A DNA stretch of 64,000 bases, taken from positions 6,385,001 to 6,449,000 of the forward strand of contig CM050656.1 of NCBI GenBank assembly GCA_027574665.1. Reading direction: 5' to 3'. Of the stretch, positions 49,101 to 61,594 are shown piece by piece. Below the pieces are notes generated by a model. That model searched no databases and was not told the DNA's origin. It saw only the letters and a list, made by a program, of their open reading frames with translations. Source of the stretch: Rhynochetos jubatus (lineage: Eukaryota > Chordata > Aves > Eurypygiformes > Rhynochetidae). The stretch's first letter is position 1. Each line of letters begins with the position of its first letter. A program made the position numbers and the translations under genes.

Positions 49101-52100
49101 AAAACTTAACTGGGAGGCCAATCACTGGATAGTCATGGAGGAGTGATCTACCTTCTTGTACTACTATGTACTACTATCGTTATAGGCAGGGAAGATGCCA
49201 ACGATGCCACCCCACAGGCATTTGCAGTACATTCTCCTGAAAACACAGAAAAGCATCTTTGTCCCCTGTGAGCATTCTGGTGTTTTGCAAAAACACCGTT
49301 TCTTAAGAACAAAAAAGTAAGGACATGTGAGACAGCTACTGCTGAAGATACAGCAGGAGAGACTTACAGTGGGCCTGGGAATATTTCCAAGTGCAGCGAA
49401 ATGGCTTGGCTGTGTAGTTTGAATCCCATACAAACACACAGTACTTGGTCACAATCGTAAAGGAATACAAAATCTTGCTGTCATTACCTTTAAGTGTAAT
49501 TTATATAGTGCTGGAGGGAGATTCTTTGGAACATACTTCAAGAAATTGCTGGACATGATGAGTATCTCCACATTATCAGAGCCATTGAACATATTATCAG
49601 GTAACCCAGCATCTGAAAGTTTGTTGTTATGAAGATACACGGATCTGTTGGAAGGAGAAAAAAGATTAAGTTAAACAGATAGTGAGATCTGGGGGGGTTG
49701 TTCACCAAGAGAAAGCTGTTTAAAAACTACATTTCAATCTTTTCTTTTTTCCTTGGGATAATGAGATTTGATTTTAAATTGTGCCCTTGAATTTAGCAAG
49801 GGATATAGATGCAAAAACAGATGGTTGGTCCAAATACTCTCTGAAACGTAGGTCTATTCAAAATCCAAACCTGTGTTTGAATACAAATTTCACAAGTAGC
49901 CTTACCTTCTTAACAAGAAACTGAGTGCTAGTCTAAGACTGTGCAGTGCTTTGAAACAAAGAATGCTGGTGTGGTGGCCTCACTCGAGGGGGTTAGAACT
50001 CACACCTAGTTAACAGATACACCACCGTTTTAACTTCTGTTTGGAATAAAATCTGAGCTTCTTGGGCTTGCAAAATCCACCTGTAGATCTTTAAGAAGGG
50101 GCTATCCCTCACCCCTCATTTCTTTATGCTCCCATGAAGGCTGGAAATACTCCAGAAAAGAGTTTCTCTCCTACTCCTAGAACTCAGAAAGGCAGAGAGT
50201 ACTGACAGAAAGACAGAGCAGATTTACTCAATCTGGAAGAATTTTGGTTTTTAATGAACCTTTGGGATTGAGAGAAAGAGGGTTTCTTATATTCCCTTTG
50301 CCCTTCTTATTTTTAACTTTTAATATTCACAAAGAGTTTCTCCAATCAGATTTTTAAAAATTGATTCATTCTTTCTTACACAGGTTTTAATTCTGTATAA
50401 AACAATTTACCCCTATGAAGGTATTCTTGCTTTGCATTGGCTTAACTGCTAAACTAATTCATTGGACTTTTCAACAAAAGACACTATAGGATTTTACTGG
50501 CTTTGACTGCCCCTTCCTTTCCTGTGTTTACCCCAAGATGCAGCAGGCAGCTAAAACTGTAGAGACAGGTCAGAACTGCAAAAGAGCACAGTGTCAAAGT
50601 GTGCTTTTTTAACTTGTTCTTGGATTCTCTACCAGTTGCAGAGAACTTGGCAACATCTGTCTGGAAGGAAGGAAGGAAAGGCTCAGTATGGAAACACAAT
50701 CGTGTGATCACACACTCCAGGGAGTTCAGAGCCACACTGAAAATATTGTTCACCCTGCACGGTCAGCTGTACTTTCAACTCACAAATATTTGCCTTTCTG
50801 GAAATCTTGCTTTCCAAATAATGTCTGAGACCATGAACTCTGCTGAGGGCAAATAAACCAACTGAAAGAACTTGTTAGTATTTTATGTCAGCAATCTTGG
50901 AAACCACAAACTTACTATTCTGATTAGGGTTGGTGTAGGAGAGCGTGAAAATCACCTCAGAAGAGTGCAGGAATTTTAGTATGAAATCAAAACACAGCAG
51001 CTTCTGCAACTCAGATGAAAGAAGAACACATGTATAATCCAACTTCTTTCACAATGAGATATTGCCAGACATCAGTGAGTGATTCAGCCTTTTCAGCTAC
51101 CAAGAGCCTATGAGACTAAAGGTCTAGCAAGTAAAGAGTAGCTTCAGCTCCCAACGCATTCAGTGGGAACGCAGAGCTCTTCAGTTCATCACAAGACTGG
51201 GCTCTAGGAGCTCAGCTGGATCAGCTATTAGTAACTGCTTCCAAACTTGGATCCAAAAATTGCTACCAACAGTTTGAGATGTCTTTGCAGGATTTGGATG
51301 CCGCAGTGTCCATATAGATTACTTTAAATGCCTTTGGAAAAGACCGTATCTCACAGGAGATGCTCTATGGGCATCTGAATTTGAGATGGGCCAATGTGCT
51401 GCATTGGAACCAGCTGAGAGAATCGCAACCTGAAACTTAGCAGGGAGACCTCTGAAACCTGACCTGAGGGTATGAACCACTCCTGAAGGTGCTGAAGTGC
51501 TTAGCTTTACCACACTTGTTATACTCAACCACATTGAGTACCGTGTTCTCAACCTGATTCTATTTTTTTTAAATGAATGGACTATAATACAACTAGGGAT
51601 TTCTAAATGTTTAATCTCCATTTTGAAAAACCAAAGCTGCCCTTTTCAACTCATAACTGAAACACAAATAAAATGGAGACAATGACATTTTTATCTATGC
51701 AAAAGTGTCCGGCAACTAGTAAAAGCCTTTGGAATGTGTTTGTCCCAGAGATTATTTGAACTTTCATGCTGAGAATAACAAACAGTCAGTTTCTTTCCAA
51801 AAAACATAAGTAGGCAATAACATGGCTTAGCCAGATAGTTTCTTATCACTCACCAACTGCCTCCAAGCAGTGGCGGAACACTATTATTTACTTCCTGATC
51901 CCTTACCTCAAGTTTGGTTTCTGTCCAAACGTGAGCCCATATATCTTAGTGAGATAATTGGCTGCAAAATCTGCACTGATCAAGGTATTTGGTAGGAATT
52001 TCGGAGCCACTGTTAGCTGTAAAAGAAGTACAGAGGGGAATTCCAATTAAATGCAATAAATGTTTTAACCAAGTATTAGACCAGCAACAAAACACTTGCA

Positions 52101-55100
52101 AATTTATTTTCTCTAAACAAAAATAAATGGCAAAAATAAATGAAACTGAACACAGATTGCACGAACAAAAACAAATTGTCCTCACTCACTAATCTCTCCA
52201 GGAAGGAGACAGACTTCTGCTCCAAGATATGTGAATGTTTGTTTTGGTTGGAAGAGTCTTGTCTCCTTTTTGTGGAAGAAATCAAGAAATTGTTATTCAG
52301 AGAGCAAACACGTTGCTTATTATTGTTCTTAATCCCTCACCCTGCTGTGCCAAAAAAGTCCAACCCACCTCACAGTGGCCTACTACTCACTCCCATATGA
52401 AAGCGTATTGTGGGAAGAAGTGTCAGAGCATATGTCTGTTCCCATATTGCATCCACTTAGGATAATCTTCTCAACAGAGGATTCAAGCTCCCAAAGGACA
52501 GGGACGCTTCTGAGCTACATGACGGAATATCAAATGGCATTTCAAAGACCTCCTGTACAGTGATACTTTGTTCACTGAACAAGTGGTGTATGAAAAAGAA
52601 GGTACAGAAAGGTCCTGTCTCCAAAACTTTACAGTTGGCGAGAGGTACAGGATTTGATGTGTTTGCTCTTGGTCTGCTGCTATTTTTATCAATAATTTAA
52701 AAAAATAATGCTAGGAATGTCTGCATCTGAACAAAAATTGGTGGTGTGAAAACTAACGATCAAAAAAGCTCAGTTTTACAAAGCATCCAGATAATAAACC
52801 AGCTAGGTTCACTGAGTGAACTCAGCTAATAGCCAAGTCATTCACCCAGAAAACAAGAATACGGATTATAATCCAGGCTGGAGGACAGTTTTCTGGAAAG
52901 CATAAACCCAGAAGATTTCTGCATCAAGATTAAACCCTTGCGAAACAAATTCTTAACACGGTGCGGTAGTAGGTACAATCCTTGAGTACATAAGCAGAAG
53001 ACCACTGAATTGCAGTAGGCAGATGCAATCACCATGGTTACAGCTAACAACAGTACTAATGAGACCACTCTTACACTATTTTATGTACACTCTGAAAGGC
53101 AGTTTGTGTACATTCTGAAGACTCTGGAGAGAACAACTTTTCTAGGGAGATACTGAAGTCTTTGTCATGTCAAGCTTTGAGATCAGGATGGAAAACTCTG
53201 GGCAATGGAAGAGATCTGCCTTCTAGCTTGAAATTCTTTGAACCTGTAGAGCTTCTTCCTCACAGCTCTGTGGCGTGAAAGAGAACTTAGTCCTTAGAGC
53301 CAGCAAGGCACAGCAAGACTCACATGATGAAAAAAAGTACTTTTCACATTTTTATTACAATAAAACTGCAATTGGTTATTAATAATAGTACAAACCCAAA
53401 AATATTTAAAAGGAAAGCAATATGTGAGAGAGCAGACACTTCACTGCAGAAGTGCCTAACTCAAGCCTTAAACTATGTATTCACCTAAAAGGTGCCTCAA
53501 TCTCTCTCTAGATTGTCAAATGAACACTGATGGGCTATAGCCACGAACTTGCAATTTACTGGGTTCATAATACAGTCCTATATTTTAAAAGATGAAAGTA
53601 CATTATTTACTGGTTTCCGTTTTCACCTGTGCCAAACCCCCCCCCCCCCCCCCCCCCCCCCCCCTTAAGCTGCTGGAAATGTTGAATGGTCACAAACACA
53701 ACAAAGAACTTTCCCACAGACCACGCTCCTGTCAGTATTTCCAGATAGTATGTAAACAGTGGAAACAGGCATTTCACATATTACTGCACCTGTCACAGTA
53801 TTGCTCTTGGCTTTACCCGTAATCTCTCACCTTCTCACCTGGGAGATATGATTGAAGGGAAGTGGAGAACGGCACTCATCTGGCTAAGAAGGTCTGACAG
53901 TGCCTCAGAAAGAAACATGCCTCCACCGTGACTCGATATTGAGAATTCAGCACAGGAAATAGACTTAATCACCTTCTTACATGGTGGCACATTAAAGCTT
54001 TTCTCCTGAAAGATGGTCTATCAGTTCATAACTTCTGTATAACACAAAGGGCATGGCTCAGATATGTGAAATGAGAGACATCAGAACCACAAGCAAGGGG
54101 AAAGAGTGAAGTTTCATCCAGAAGGAGTTTTCACTTGCTCAGGACTCTGCTTTGGCTTTTCAGCACTTAGTCATGAGACCAACTGACCTCCACGGTTGGC
54201 TGCTTGAAGGATTCATGCTGGACTGCTGCAACTGCTAGCAAAAATAAAGTTGATGCAGAAGCTTTGTCTAGCATATTGCCTAATAAGTAGCAATCTCTGT
54301 TTTCTCCAGCTGCAATTTTCTTGCAGCTTTACTGCTGGATCTTCCTTTCCATATGGCAGATAGTGTTTTTCTCCACTGTTAACTAATGAGTCAACAAATG
54401 AACGCAGAAGGATTATACAAAAGTTATTACCAGTTTTGGAACAAGTTTTCTTGCCTATAACAAGCTTTGATATAAACAGAAGTACTGGATCCAGGTGAAT
54501 CCCATATCCCTTTCGGATTACAGGGAAATGTAAAACCTGTCACCAAAATCACCAGCTTAATAGTAAATAATGATGGCAGATCAGGGCCTGCTGTACAGTT
54601 TGGCAGAAGAGATTTCTGTTATTAACAATGGCTACTGTGGATGCTACATGATGGATACAAATTATGAGCTTGGGGTGAAAAATGAAAAAGGAAACTGCAG
54701 CATCTGTTCTTTACTTGAAGTACTTGTTACTCTTAAGGCACAGAAGGCTTTTAGCCTATCTTGGCATTTCTTTACTCCGACCAACTATGCCAGTTCAACA
54801 AAAGGTAAATTAGCTACATCTGATGGGATCACAGTCGAAGATAAAGCTGCATTAAGATAATCCATAAAACAAGGAGCAAACTACCAGCAAATCCCTGCTC
54901 TCCTCCAGACACCGCAGTTACTTGATCTGCAGTGTTTCCTGCTGCAGAGTGGATGCAGTTTGAAGCCAATCTGGTTTGTCCTGGCTCGTGATTTATAAAG
55001 AAATGTGTTATTTCTGTGGGTCCACAACTTCTCACTGTAACTACTTCTGACATTCGCTGATGTTTGCATTTTCTTTTGGGATCCTTTTCTCTCTGCAGTA

Positions 55101-58100
55101 AGGCCAGAAAAACCAAACACTTTGTTTTGTCACATAGGGAAAATTGGAGTGCAAAGTTCTGGAATATTAGTCACACTCTGGCTTGTTCCTTTTTATGGAG
55201 TTATTAACTGCCAAGATCGTTATATGGAAATGGTGCTTGAAAGGGAGAAAAGAACACAATGTTACTGTACTAAGGAATGGGTTCTATTCTCAATCACTCC
55301 ATACAGAAGTCTGTGGAGTGATTCTGGATAGGTCTTGGCCTGACTGAAACCTGGATGTGGCCACATGTATATAAACAAAACATGGAAAGGTCACAGATTT
55401 TAAGAGGATAATAAAATATAGAGAGAGACATGCATATAAATATATATATAGAGAGAGAGGGGGAGGGATGGAAAGGCAGGGGTTTTGTAGACAAAAGAAG
55501 CTCGCCCTGATGTTTTAACTTATATTTTATTTTGGCATCCCAGTTCCATCTGTAGCAAATATTTGTGGACAATCACTGGGGAAGAAAGAAAGCCATATGG
55601 GAACCACCCAGATATTAGGGTATGTGAGAAGTTATTTCATTTCCTAGCCTTGGCAGGAAAGATGTGCTTCTGTCATGACATCCAACTTGGGTCATTAATA
55701 GGAAAGCACCTAGGATCTTCTCCATTAAAAAAGAAATTCAGCTCCTACCACTGCAGCTAAAAGAATAAATTAGTAACTTGCACAGTTGCATCGTGTGTGG
55801 GTGTCCCTCCACACCAAACCTAGTAAGAATGAGCGTCAGGGAAAACTGGATAGCTTTTTACAGATTTTGATGGCTCAAACAAAGGTTTTAGGATGCATTG
55901 GCCCAGAAATTTTTCAACCTGCCTCAGCTGATGAGATATGCAGCATTTCACATCATTACCCCACAGCTTATTTGCAGACAGGCAGCTACCAAATCTGCAT
56001 GCAGCGGATCCGAAACCTACTGAAGACTAATTTATAAATGCAGGGGCTCTGTACCTCCCTACACACACAGAAAACCTTTCCCCAGTTGCATAAATAAATC
56101 AGTGTTCAAAATGTATCAGCATGTGCGCTCTCTAATTTTTTTTTTAGCATAGATTGTCTTGACCTTAGATGAACCTGCATTAGAATATCACTTTAGCACG
56201 ATTTTACTTATGTAGGATATATATATTTTAAAAGAACTGAAGACTTGCTTGTTCAACTTTCAGAAACCAATTAGAAAAGAACTCTGAAAGCCTTGTGAGC
56301 CTCTTACCTTATTGTTTGCCAGGTACAGGTAATTCAGGTTCTCCAGATGCTCAAAAGCTTCCTCTGGCAACCCTTAAAAACAGCAGTAACTCATCAGTGA
56401 CACTGGCACCTTACTGCCCCTCCGAGTGAAAATACTGTTGTCTTTTTTTTTAATCACACCCCTCCCAAACCCCAACACCACAGACTGCTAAGAGCAATGG
56501 AAGACCATTAAAAGTCCTAAGCATGCGAGGCTTGTGGCCAGCCCCACTGGCAAGGGTCAGGCCCAGAGCTGTGCAGACTTGCTGTACGGCTGATTACCGG
56601 TGCTCAAAGCAACCATGCTATCTGCAAAGCTTCTTTTGGCGTTTGCTCATGAATGTGCAAATCATTTTTCTTGGAAGGACATAAAGTGAGGCTGTTTAAT
56701 GACCAGATCTGACCATGATGTTGCCAAAATAACACCAGTCATAACCTTTCTCTTGTTCTGCTCCCCCACAATCCAGATAGCCACGCAGTAACCAGCTCAG
56801 AGCCCTGATCCAACTCAGAGCTTACCCTCCCACAGTAATTATTAATTTGCAGCTGAATCACTCCCCATCCAGCTGATCACACAAGCACAATTGCTGTCAC
56901 AACGGAAAGGCTGAAAATAGCATTTTCACCTGGCACTTAGGTAACCGTAAGTCAAAGGTGAAGCTATTTCCCATGTCAAAACACATTGGAAACTCAGGGC
57001 TGCACTGGAGCTTGTGAAAGAAACATCAAATCCCTAAGGTAATAATGTCAGAGTCTGAATCCAGCCTTCCTTGTGCTATGGAAGTGCTGTGTTTTGGGTC
57101 CCATGCATAGTATGCCCACATTCTCAGTAAAGGCTGTTCTCCATCACTGGAATAAGGACAGCAACAACATGCAGAGCAACTGGGTGACATAAAGTTAACA
57201 ACAACTAGATCTTTCATATTGCACATCCTCCTCCCTTGCTATTTACCCCAATTCCTCCGTCTCTCTGGCTTGCCTTTCTAATTCCTTGCCAAGATTCTCT
57301 AATAAGCATATGACTTACCAAGCACAACCTGCCTACAAAAATCAAAATGTGTTAAAAGAATGGCAGAAATTGATTTATTTGTAATATTATTATTTGTATT
57401 TATACTAAATTCAACAAGGACTGGACTAAGCTGCACTGAGTGATTACACTGAACTACACAAGTGGATTAAGAAACAAGGTCAGTCAGAAGGAAATCATTC
57501 CGCCTGTAGCCATTTCTGGTTCTCAAGTGCATTGCATTGATGTGCCTGTGGGACCGGAGGGAGTTTCCTGGATGAGCAGATCTCACGCCACAGTACACAG
57601 TGCTGCTGCCAGGTCTCCTCCACTGGTTCAGCAAGGCTGCATTCTTATACACTGAGTATTATGTTTCGGATGATAAAGAGCCTCCATGATCTGTGTGATG
57701 GCCAAAGGAGTGAGGCTTATAGCTAACCACTCCAACCAGGTCAATCCATCACTCTGTGGCTTTTCTTATCAGCTGTCACCAGCCTCACTACATAAGCCAG
57801 TGCTGTGGAAGCACAGGCTCTGTCTGCTTCAGGGCTCTGCCAGCTTACCTTTTGAAGTCAGCCTGTTGTTTTGCAAATTGAGAGTTTCCAATCTGTAAAG
57901 ACGAGCAAGCTCTTCTGGAAAGATTTCTTCTATCTGGTTATTCTAAGAAAACGGAGAATATTAATCATCAGCAAAGTAATCCAAGAAGGATCCCAATAAA
58001 GCCAGACTCTGAGCTCCTATAAAACTTGGAAACGAACCCACCATGTCAAATCATTGTCAACAGACTTCTCTCTGTAATGAGCCAAACTCAGATCACAAAA

Positions 58101-59891
58101 CCAAGATATGCAAACCCAGCAGCATTTGAAGGCCTGAACCAAGTTTTGCAGCATGTGCTCATCTCCAGAAATATCCAGCTTATGCACTGGTAGCACCCAA
58201 AGAGTGTGATTACGCCTGGCAAGGCCTATAATCCATCTGCCACTGCCACAACTTGTAGCTTCAGCAAAACATTTGCTACAAGGTTAGCACTGTGGTTTTC
58301 CAAGTTTATTACTTGTCATTTACGTGTTGTTTTAAAAACAACTCATCATGGGCAAGGAACAGTCAAACTGGGCTCACTTTCTCTGTTTTTACTGTCAGAG
58401 GTGACCACCATCACATTCTCATTAACATGCCGACTCACATTTTGACCATTAGTGAGTAACCCTAGTGTTTTACCATCTAGGGAACCAGTCAAGGACCCAC
58501 TGTGTTGGAAGCCAGGCCAGTACACAGAAAGTGACAGCTGCTGCTCCAGTGTAGAGGCTTTTGGCAGCAGAGGCAGGAGCCATGGCTAGCACACGCCTGG
58601 GACAGATCTGCTGAGGAAGGTGCCAGCTTACGTTACAGTTTTGTTAACTACGCTGCACTTGGATGGAAAGCTCTGAACAAAATCTGCAACTCACCCCTTG
58701 AATAAAGCTGGCAGAGGGAAGCAATGAACAAAATGCAGTTGGTTAAGGGCCAGAGGCATTGTGGAGAAGCCTGGAAGCACTGCCGCCGCTCGGCGGAGGC
58801 ACAGCCACGGGGCTGCCCGCATCCTCAGGTGTCAGGGCACATGCAGGGAAAGTCTGCCTGCCCAAATCTGATCATAAGGAACAGCAGAACACGGGAACCT
58901 GCTGACAGTCTAGGACGGGTCACTGCTTCCACCTAAAGCTGGAATACCATCGCACGCCCTTGTCCTGCCAAGACATGACTCTGCAGTCTAACCATTCCCT
59001 GCAGCCATGCCTGTCCCGGGAAGATGACCCAGCAGTCTTCCGGCGGCAGGCAGCGCAGCACGCGCAGCCCAGCTGTCTGGATGTCACAGGCCACGGCACT
59101 CAGGGCGATGGATGGCTTCGGCCGTGTTAGCCCTGCTCCCTGCTGAGTCCATGGGCTGCAGGGAGATGGGGCACTGGGGGGCACTGGTTGGGCCCGTGTC
59201 CGCACTGGAACCCCGTGTTTACAACACTTTAACTAGCATGTAGTGCTGCCAGAACAATTCTCTTTAATGAAGGAATTTAGCCTGTCCTTTTCAAAGCCAC
59301 CTCAGAATGAACAGTCTTCACCAGGGACAGTAGTTTGGACAAAAATTCTTCTCTTGGAGCTGGGGAGAGAAGAAACATTTCCTCTCCCTTTTCCTCGCTG
59401 GATCTGTGGGGAAGAGAACTGATGCCGATAACCAGGGGTGCTTGTCGAGCAGGACCTCCTGCTTCCAACCTGCAGCCGAAGAGCCCCCGGGGGGAGCGGG
59501 AAGGAGACGCATCGGGTTGGGGGAAGGACAGGGGCCTGGGGAGACCCCGAGGGCGGCCCGGGGAGACCCCGAGCGCGGCCGGGAGCGTGTGGGAGCCGGG
59601 TGGTCGGCACGGGTAGCTGCGGCGGGGGCTCGGCTGCCCTACCTGCAGGGAGAGGTGGTTGGTGAGCTCGGGCAGGAGGAGCGGGAACTCCTTCAGGTCG
59701 ATGCCGCCGCAGTCCACGACGCCCTCCTGGGTGCAGCCGCAGTCGCGGGGGCAGGCTGGGGCCGGGCCGGGCGGCCGCCGCCGCTGGGGGGAGCCCTCGG
59801 GGAAGTCGTTGTCGGCGGGCGGCGAGCGGGCGGCGGCGCAGCCCAGCGCCAGCAGCCCCAGGGCCAGCAGAGCCCGGCCGCCGGCGGGCAT
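39985..59891 (-). CDS. PODN: PODN (podocan), small leucine-rich proteoglycan, 9 coding exons
   Basis: Secreted extracellular-matrix protein of the class V SLRP group; family members bind collagen and restrain smooth-muscle growth (established for mammals). Joined minus-strand exons 59643-59891, 57849-57942, 56308-56372, 51907-52016, 49488-49644, 47385-47500, 44716-45373, 41939-42087 and 39985-40159 give 590 residues; all introns are GT-AG. Residues 1-22 form a Leu/Ala-rich signal peptide. Residues 47-61 are the LRR N-cap, C-x3-C-x-C-x7-C. About 21 leucine-rich repeats (LxxLxLxxNxL) follow from about residue 78 to 560, then an acidic tail with ten consecutive Glu. No cysteine occurs after the N-cap, so the C-terminal ear cysteines of other SLRPs are absent. 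Sequons include NGS, NET, NLS (twice) and NSS. Length is close to human podocan (about 610). Confidence 0.96.
41939..42087 (-). CDS. PODN: PODN coding exon 8 (LRR)
   Basis: A 149-nt exon between ccttgcag and gtaagg. It reads [19 protein letters not shown], then [19 protein letters not shown] and TPKIKGIYL; three repeats. Confidence 0.95.
43325..43338 (+). repeat. (TG)7 dinucleotide repeat
   Basis: Seven TG units in the PODN intron between exons 7 and 8. Confidence 0.85.
44195..44265 (-). repeat. tRNA-derived SINE head or tRNA pseudogene remnant
   Basis: On the minus strand, tttagcagctcagctggc then aaggcacctggg resembles a tRNA D-arm with polymerase III A box. gaggtctggattcaatc, 30-odd bases on, resembles the T-arm with B box. 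No intact cloverleaf was found. It lies in the PODN intron between exons 7 and 8. Confidence 0.45.
44716..45373 (-). CDS. PODN: PODN coding exon 7 (large LRR exon)
   Basis: A 658-nt exon between tttcccaag and gtagaa, coding 219 residues and about nine consecutive repeats, from [19 protein letters not shown] to AWRELSSLQ. Central motifs include [29 protein letters not shown] and [15 protein letters not shown]. There is no cysteine. The exon is open on both sides into the introns (45402 to 44602), giving a 266-codon ORF whose ends are intronic. Confidence 0.96.
45374..49487 (-). other. PODN: PODN introns 6 and 5
   Basis: Introns 45374-47384 and 47501-49487. The latter holds a short LRR-like reading stretch on the minus strand (47904-47957) that ends in a stop and is not needed by the gene. 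Confidence 0.75.
47385..47500 (-). CDS. PODN: PODN coding exon 6 (LRR)
   Basis: A 116-nt exon between gctctag and gtgaga. It reads [15 protein letters not shown], then [15 protein letters not shown] and NETFW, where NET is a sequon. The donor is GTGAGA, still canonical. Confidence 0.94.
49488..49644 (-). CDS. PODN: PODN coding exon 5 (LRR)
   Basis: A 157-nt exon between ccaacag and gtaatg. It begins [17 protein letters not shown], includes an NGS sequon, then [15 protein letters not shown] and LYKLHLK; two and a half repeats. Confidence 0.95.
51907..52016 (-). CDS. PODN: PODN coding exon 4 (LRR)
   Basis: A 110-nt exon between ttttacag and gtaagg. It starts [13 protein letters not shown], then [20 protein letters not shown]. 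The segment is nearly invariant in podocans. Confidence 0.94.
53637..53664 (+). repeat. C28 homopolymer
   Basis: Twenty-eight consecutive C, which is G28 in the PODN sense strand. It lies in the intron between PODN exons 3 and 4. The true length may differ, since such tracts sequence poorly. Confidence 0.95.
55434..55467 (+). repeat. Compound (TA)n-(GA)n-G-rich microsatellite
   Basis: A TA run passes directly into GA repeats and then gggggaggg. It lies in the PODN intron 3; a second GA run is at 55419-55427. Confidence 0.8.
56308..56372 (-). CDS. PODN: PODN coding exon 3 (LRR)
   Basis: A 65-nt exon between tttttaag and gtaaga, encoding [15 protein letters not shown] and YLANNK. Small, but an exact in-phase fit between its neighbours. 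Confidence 0.94.
56373..59642 (-). other. PODN: PODN introns 2 and 1
   Basis: Introns 56373-57848 and 57943-59642. GC content climbs towards exon 1 from about 58.7 kb. No other feature recognised. Confidence 0.8.
57849..57942 (-). CDS. PODN: PODN coding exon 2 (LRR)
   Basis: A 94-nt exon between ttcttag and gtaagc. It reads [15 protein letters not shown], then [14 protein letters not shown], one full repeat plus flanks, and continues in phase from LSLQ of exon 1. Confidence 0.94.
59643..59891 (-). CDS. PODN: PODN coding exon 1: signal peptide and Cys cap
   Basis: Begins at the ATG of [17 protein letters not shown] and ends HLSLQ before a gtaggg donor; 83 codons. It contains the signal peptide, an Arg/Pro-rich spacer and [15 protein letters not shown]. 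The start was chosen because it gives a clean signal peptide; the only longer in-frame option is a GTG at 59910-59912. The ATG has G at -3. Confidence 0.92.
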
Positions 59892-60130
59892 CGCCCCTGG
59901 AAGCGAGAGCACGGCGCGGGGTCAGCCCCGGCGGAGGGGCCGGCAGCGCCAGGGCACGGCCGAGCCCCCCGTACCCCCAGCCCCGGGCGTGGGGACCGGG
60001 ATGCGCCCGAGCAGCGCCGCCAGCCCTGGCGCTGCCCCCTCCGGCCTGACCTGCCAGCGGGTCTCCGGCTGCAGCCGGCGGCCTGGCAGCATCCCCGCAC
60101 GGTCCCTGACTCCTCAAGTTATTTATTGCT
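59643..60130 (-). promoter_or_regulatory. PODN: PODN promoter / CpG-rich 5' region with likely 5' UTR intron
   Basis: The sequence is dense in C, G and CpG from about 59.5 to 60.1 kb, unlike its surroundings. On the minus strand a TATA-like AATAAATAA lies at 60117-60128. About 65 nt below it is a GGCAG|GTCAGG donor (exon end 60051). A pyrimidine-rich acceptor ctctcgcttccag ends at 59897, giving a 5-nt leader before the ATG in the coding exon. Splice sites and TSS are inferred from motif alone. Confidence 0.5.
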
Positions 60131-61594
60131 TTTTTCGTACTGAGAAACGCCAGACGATCCCGGAGATTTATGGAGGAGGTTATGCAACGTTATCTCTACG
60201 TAAGTGTCGGTCCTACTGCTCCTCGCAGTTTTGCACAGGGAAGAAGCTCTTCCCGTTGCTGTAAACAAGGTGTGCTGAAAGGCGCCTCATCCGGCCCGAC
60301 GGCTCTCGGAGGGGCTGCTTCACGTGCATCGAACAAGAACAAAGTCTCATGGCTACTGAAAACAAAACGGGCTTCCTGCTGACTTCGGACAGTGCCGCTC
60401 TGAACCTCTGAGGCCTGGCTGATGTTCAGCTTTTATCGCTCTGGCAGCAGGTTAAAATAAATCAAACAGAAGTTGAATATCTACTGGACCAGCCAGCTGG
60501 CCCTAATCCAGCCCCCTCCATCTCATTTGTTGCCCTTCCCAGATTTCATACATAACGATTTGCAGTAAGAGCTGGTAACGGCTTGTCTTTTTCCCTCTGG
60601 GCTACGCTTCGCAGAAGTGCTCAACAGCGATGGGAAATTCTTATTCAGGCTGATCTTTTAACATGGAAAAGCACAATGGATTCATTACCTTCATATGAAA
60701 TAAGTACTCTATTCACCTCTGCCAGCCCAGGTTCCATCTCTGCATCAGAAACAACAACCTCCCAGAGTCAGAACTGGCCCATGTCCGTTCACATCCACAG
60801 GACTTTGCTGCTTTGCACCAGCTCAAACTCTCTCTGGGGCTCTCGCAGCCTTTGGGTGCTTAGGAAGCATTGAGAGATCCTGCGCTCAGTCACAGCCATG
60901 AAAAGCATAAATAATTTCTTTAAACACTGACTTACACTTGAAGAAATGGGAGAAGGTAGGACAGAGCATCCCGAGACGGATGGTTTTGCTTTGGTCCTGG
61001 TCTTTGCTACCAACGTGCTGGGTGATTCTAAGAATTTAACATTGTTTGCTTGATCCCTCTTTCCCTGCTCCACTATTCCCTAGCTTCCATGTCTGTAAAA
61101 GCTGAATATAATGAAACTAATCTCCTTTACAAAACATTCCAGAGATCAGACGGTGTGCCTTTTATGGCAGCTAGATATTAATCGTGAGATCAAAATTGGC
61201 CATATGAGTATGCCAGCAGAGGATTAGTAAAATCCTTAGTGCTTGGTGACCTAATCTCAGAAAATATTTCAGAAATCTTAAGAGAAAATAATCTCAGAAA
61301 GAACGATGTATCAGATCTCTAACAAAATATTTTTCCTATATATCATCTTACCCTTGTAGATACTTACAAAAGAAACTAAAGAACACAGAAACCTCACATG
61401 CAGGTCACAAGCAGCCCTGCTGTAACAATACCACCACTGTTCCCACAGCACACAGTTACATCATGGTAGGTATTGGGCTCTACAGATTTGCAACATGCTG
61501 ACTTTTCCACACACATAGCTGAAAAGATGCTAAAAAATGAAGATGAAATATTGTATCTATTGAACACTGAAATTTCTGAAGCAATCTCACCCCA

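Larger units (their letters stand above)
49645..56307 (-). other. PODN: PODN introns 4 and 3
   Basis: Introns 49645-51906 and 52017-56307. The second carries the C28 tract and the TA/GA microsatellite. No coding sequence recognised. Confidence 0.8.

Noticed and set aside
57480..57660. Possible conserved element or exon in PODN intron 2
   Set aside because: Open in two frames but no LRR pattern or splice sites in phase with neighbours.
59910..59912. GTG as an upstream PODN start
   Set aside because: The ATG at 59889-59891 gives a normal signal peptide, and the GTG lies in what looks like a splice acceptor tract.
59406..60143. 245-codon plus-strand and 271-codon minus-strand frames over PODN exon 1
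   Set aside because: CpG-island shadows: Arg/Gly/Ala/Pro-rich translations in the wrong frames of a real coding exon.
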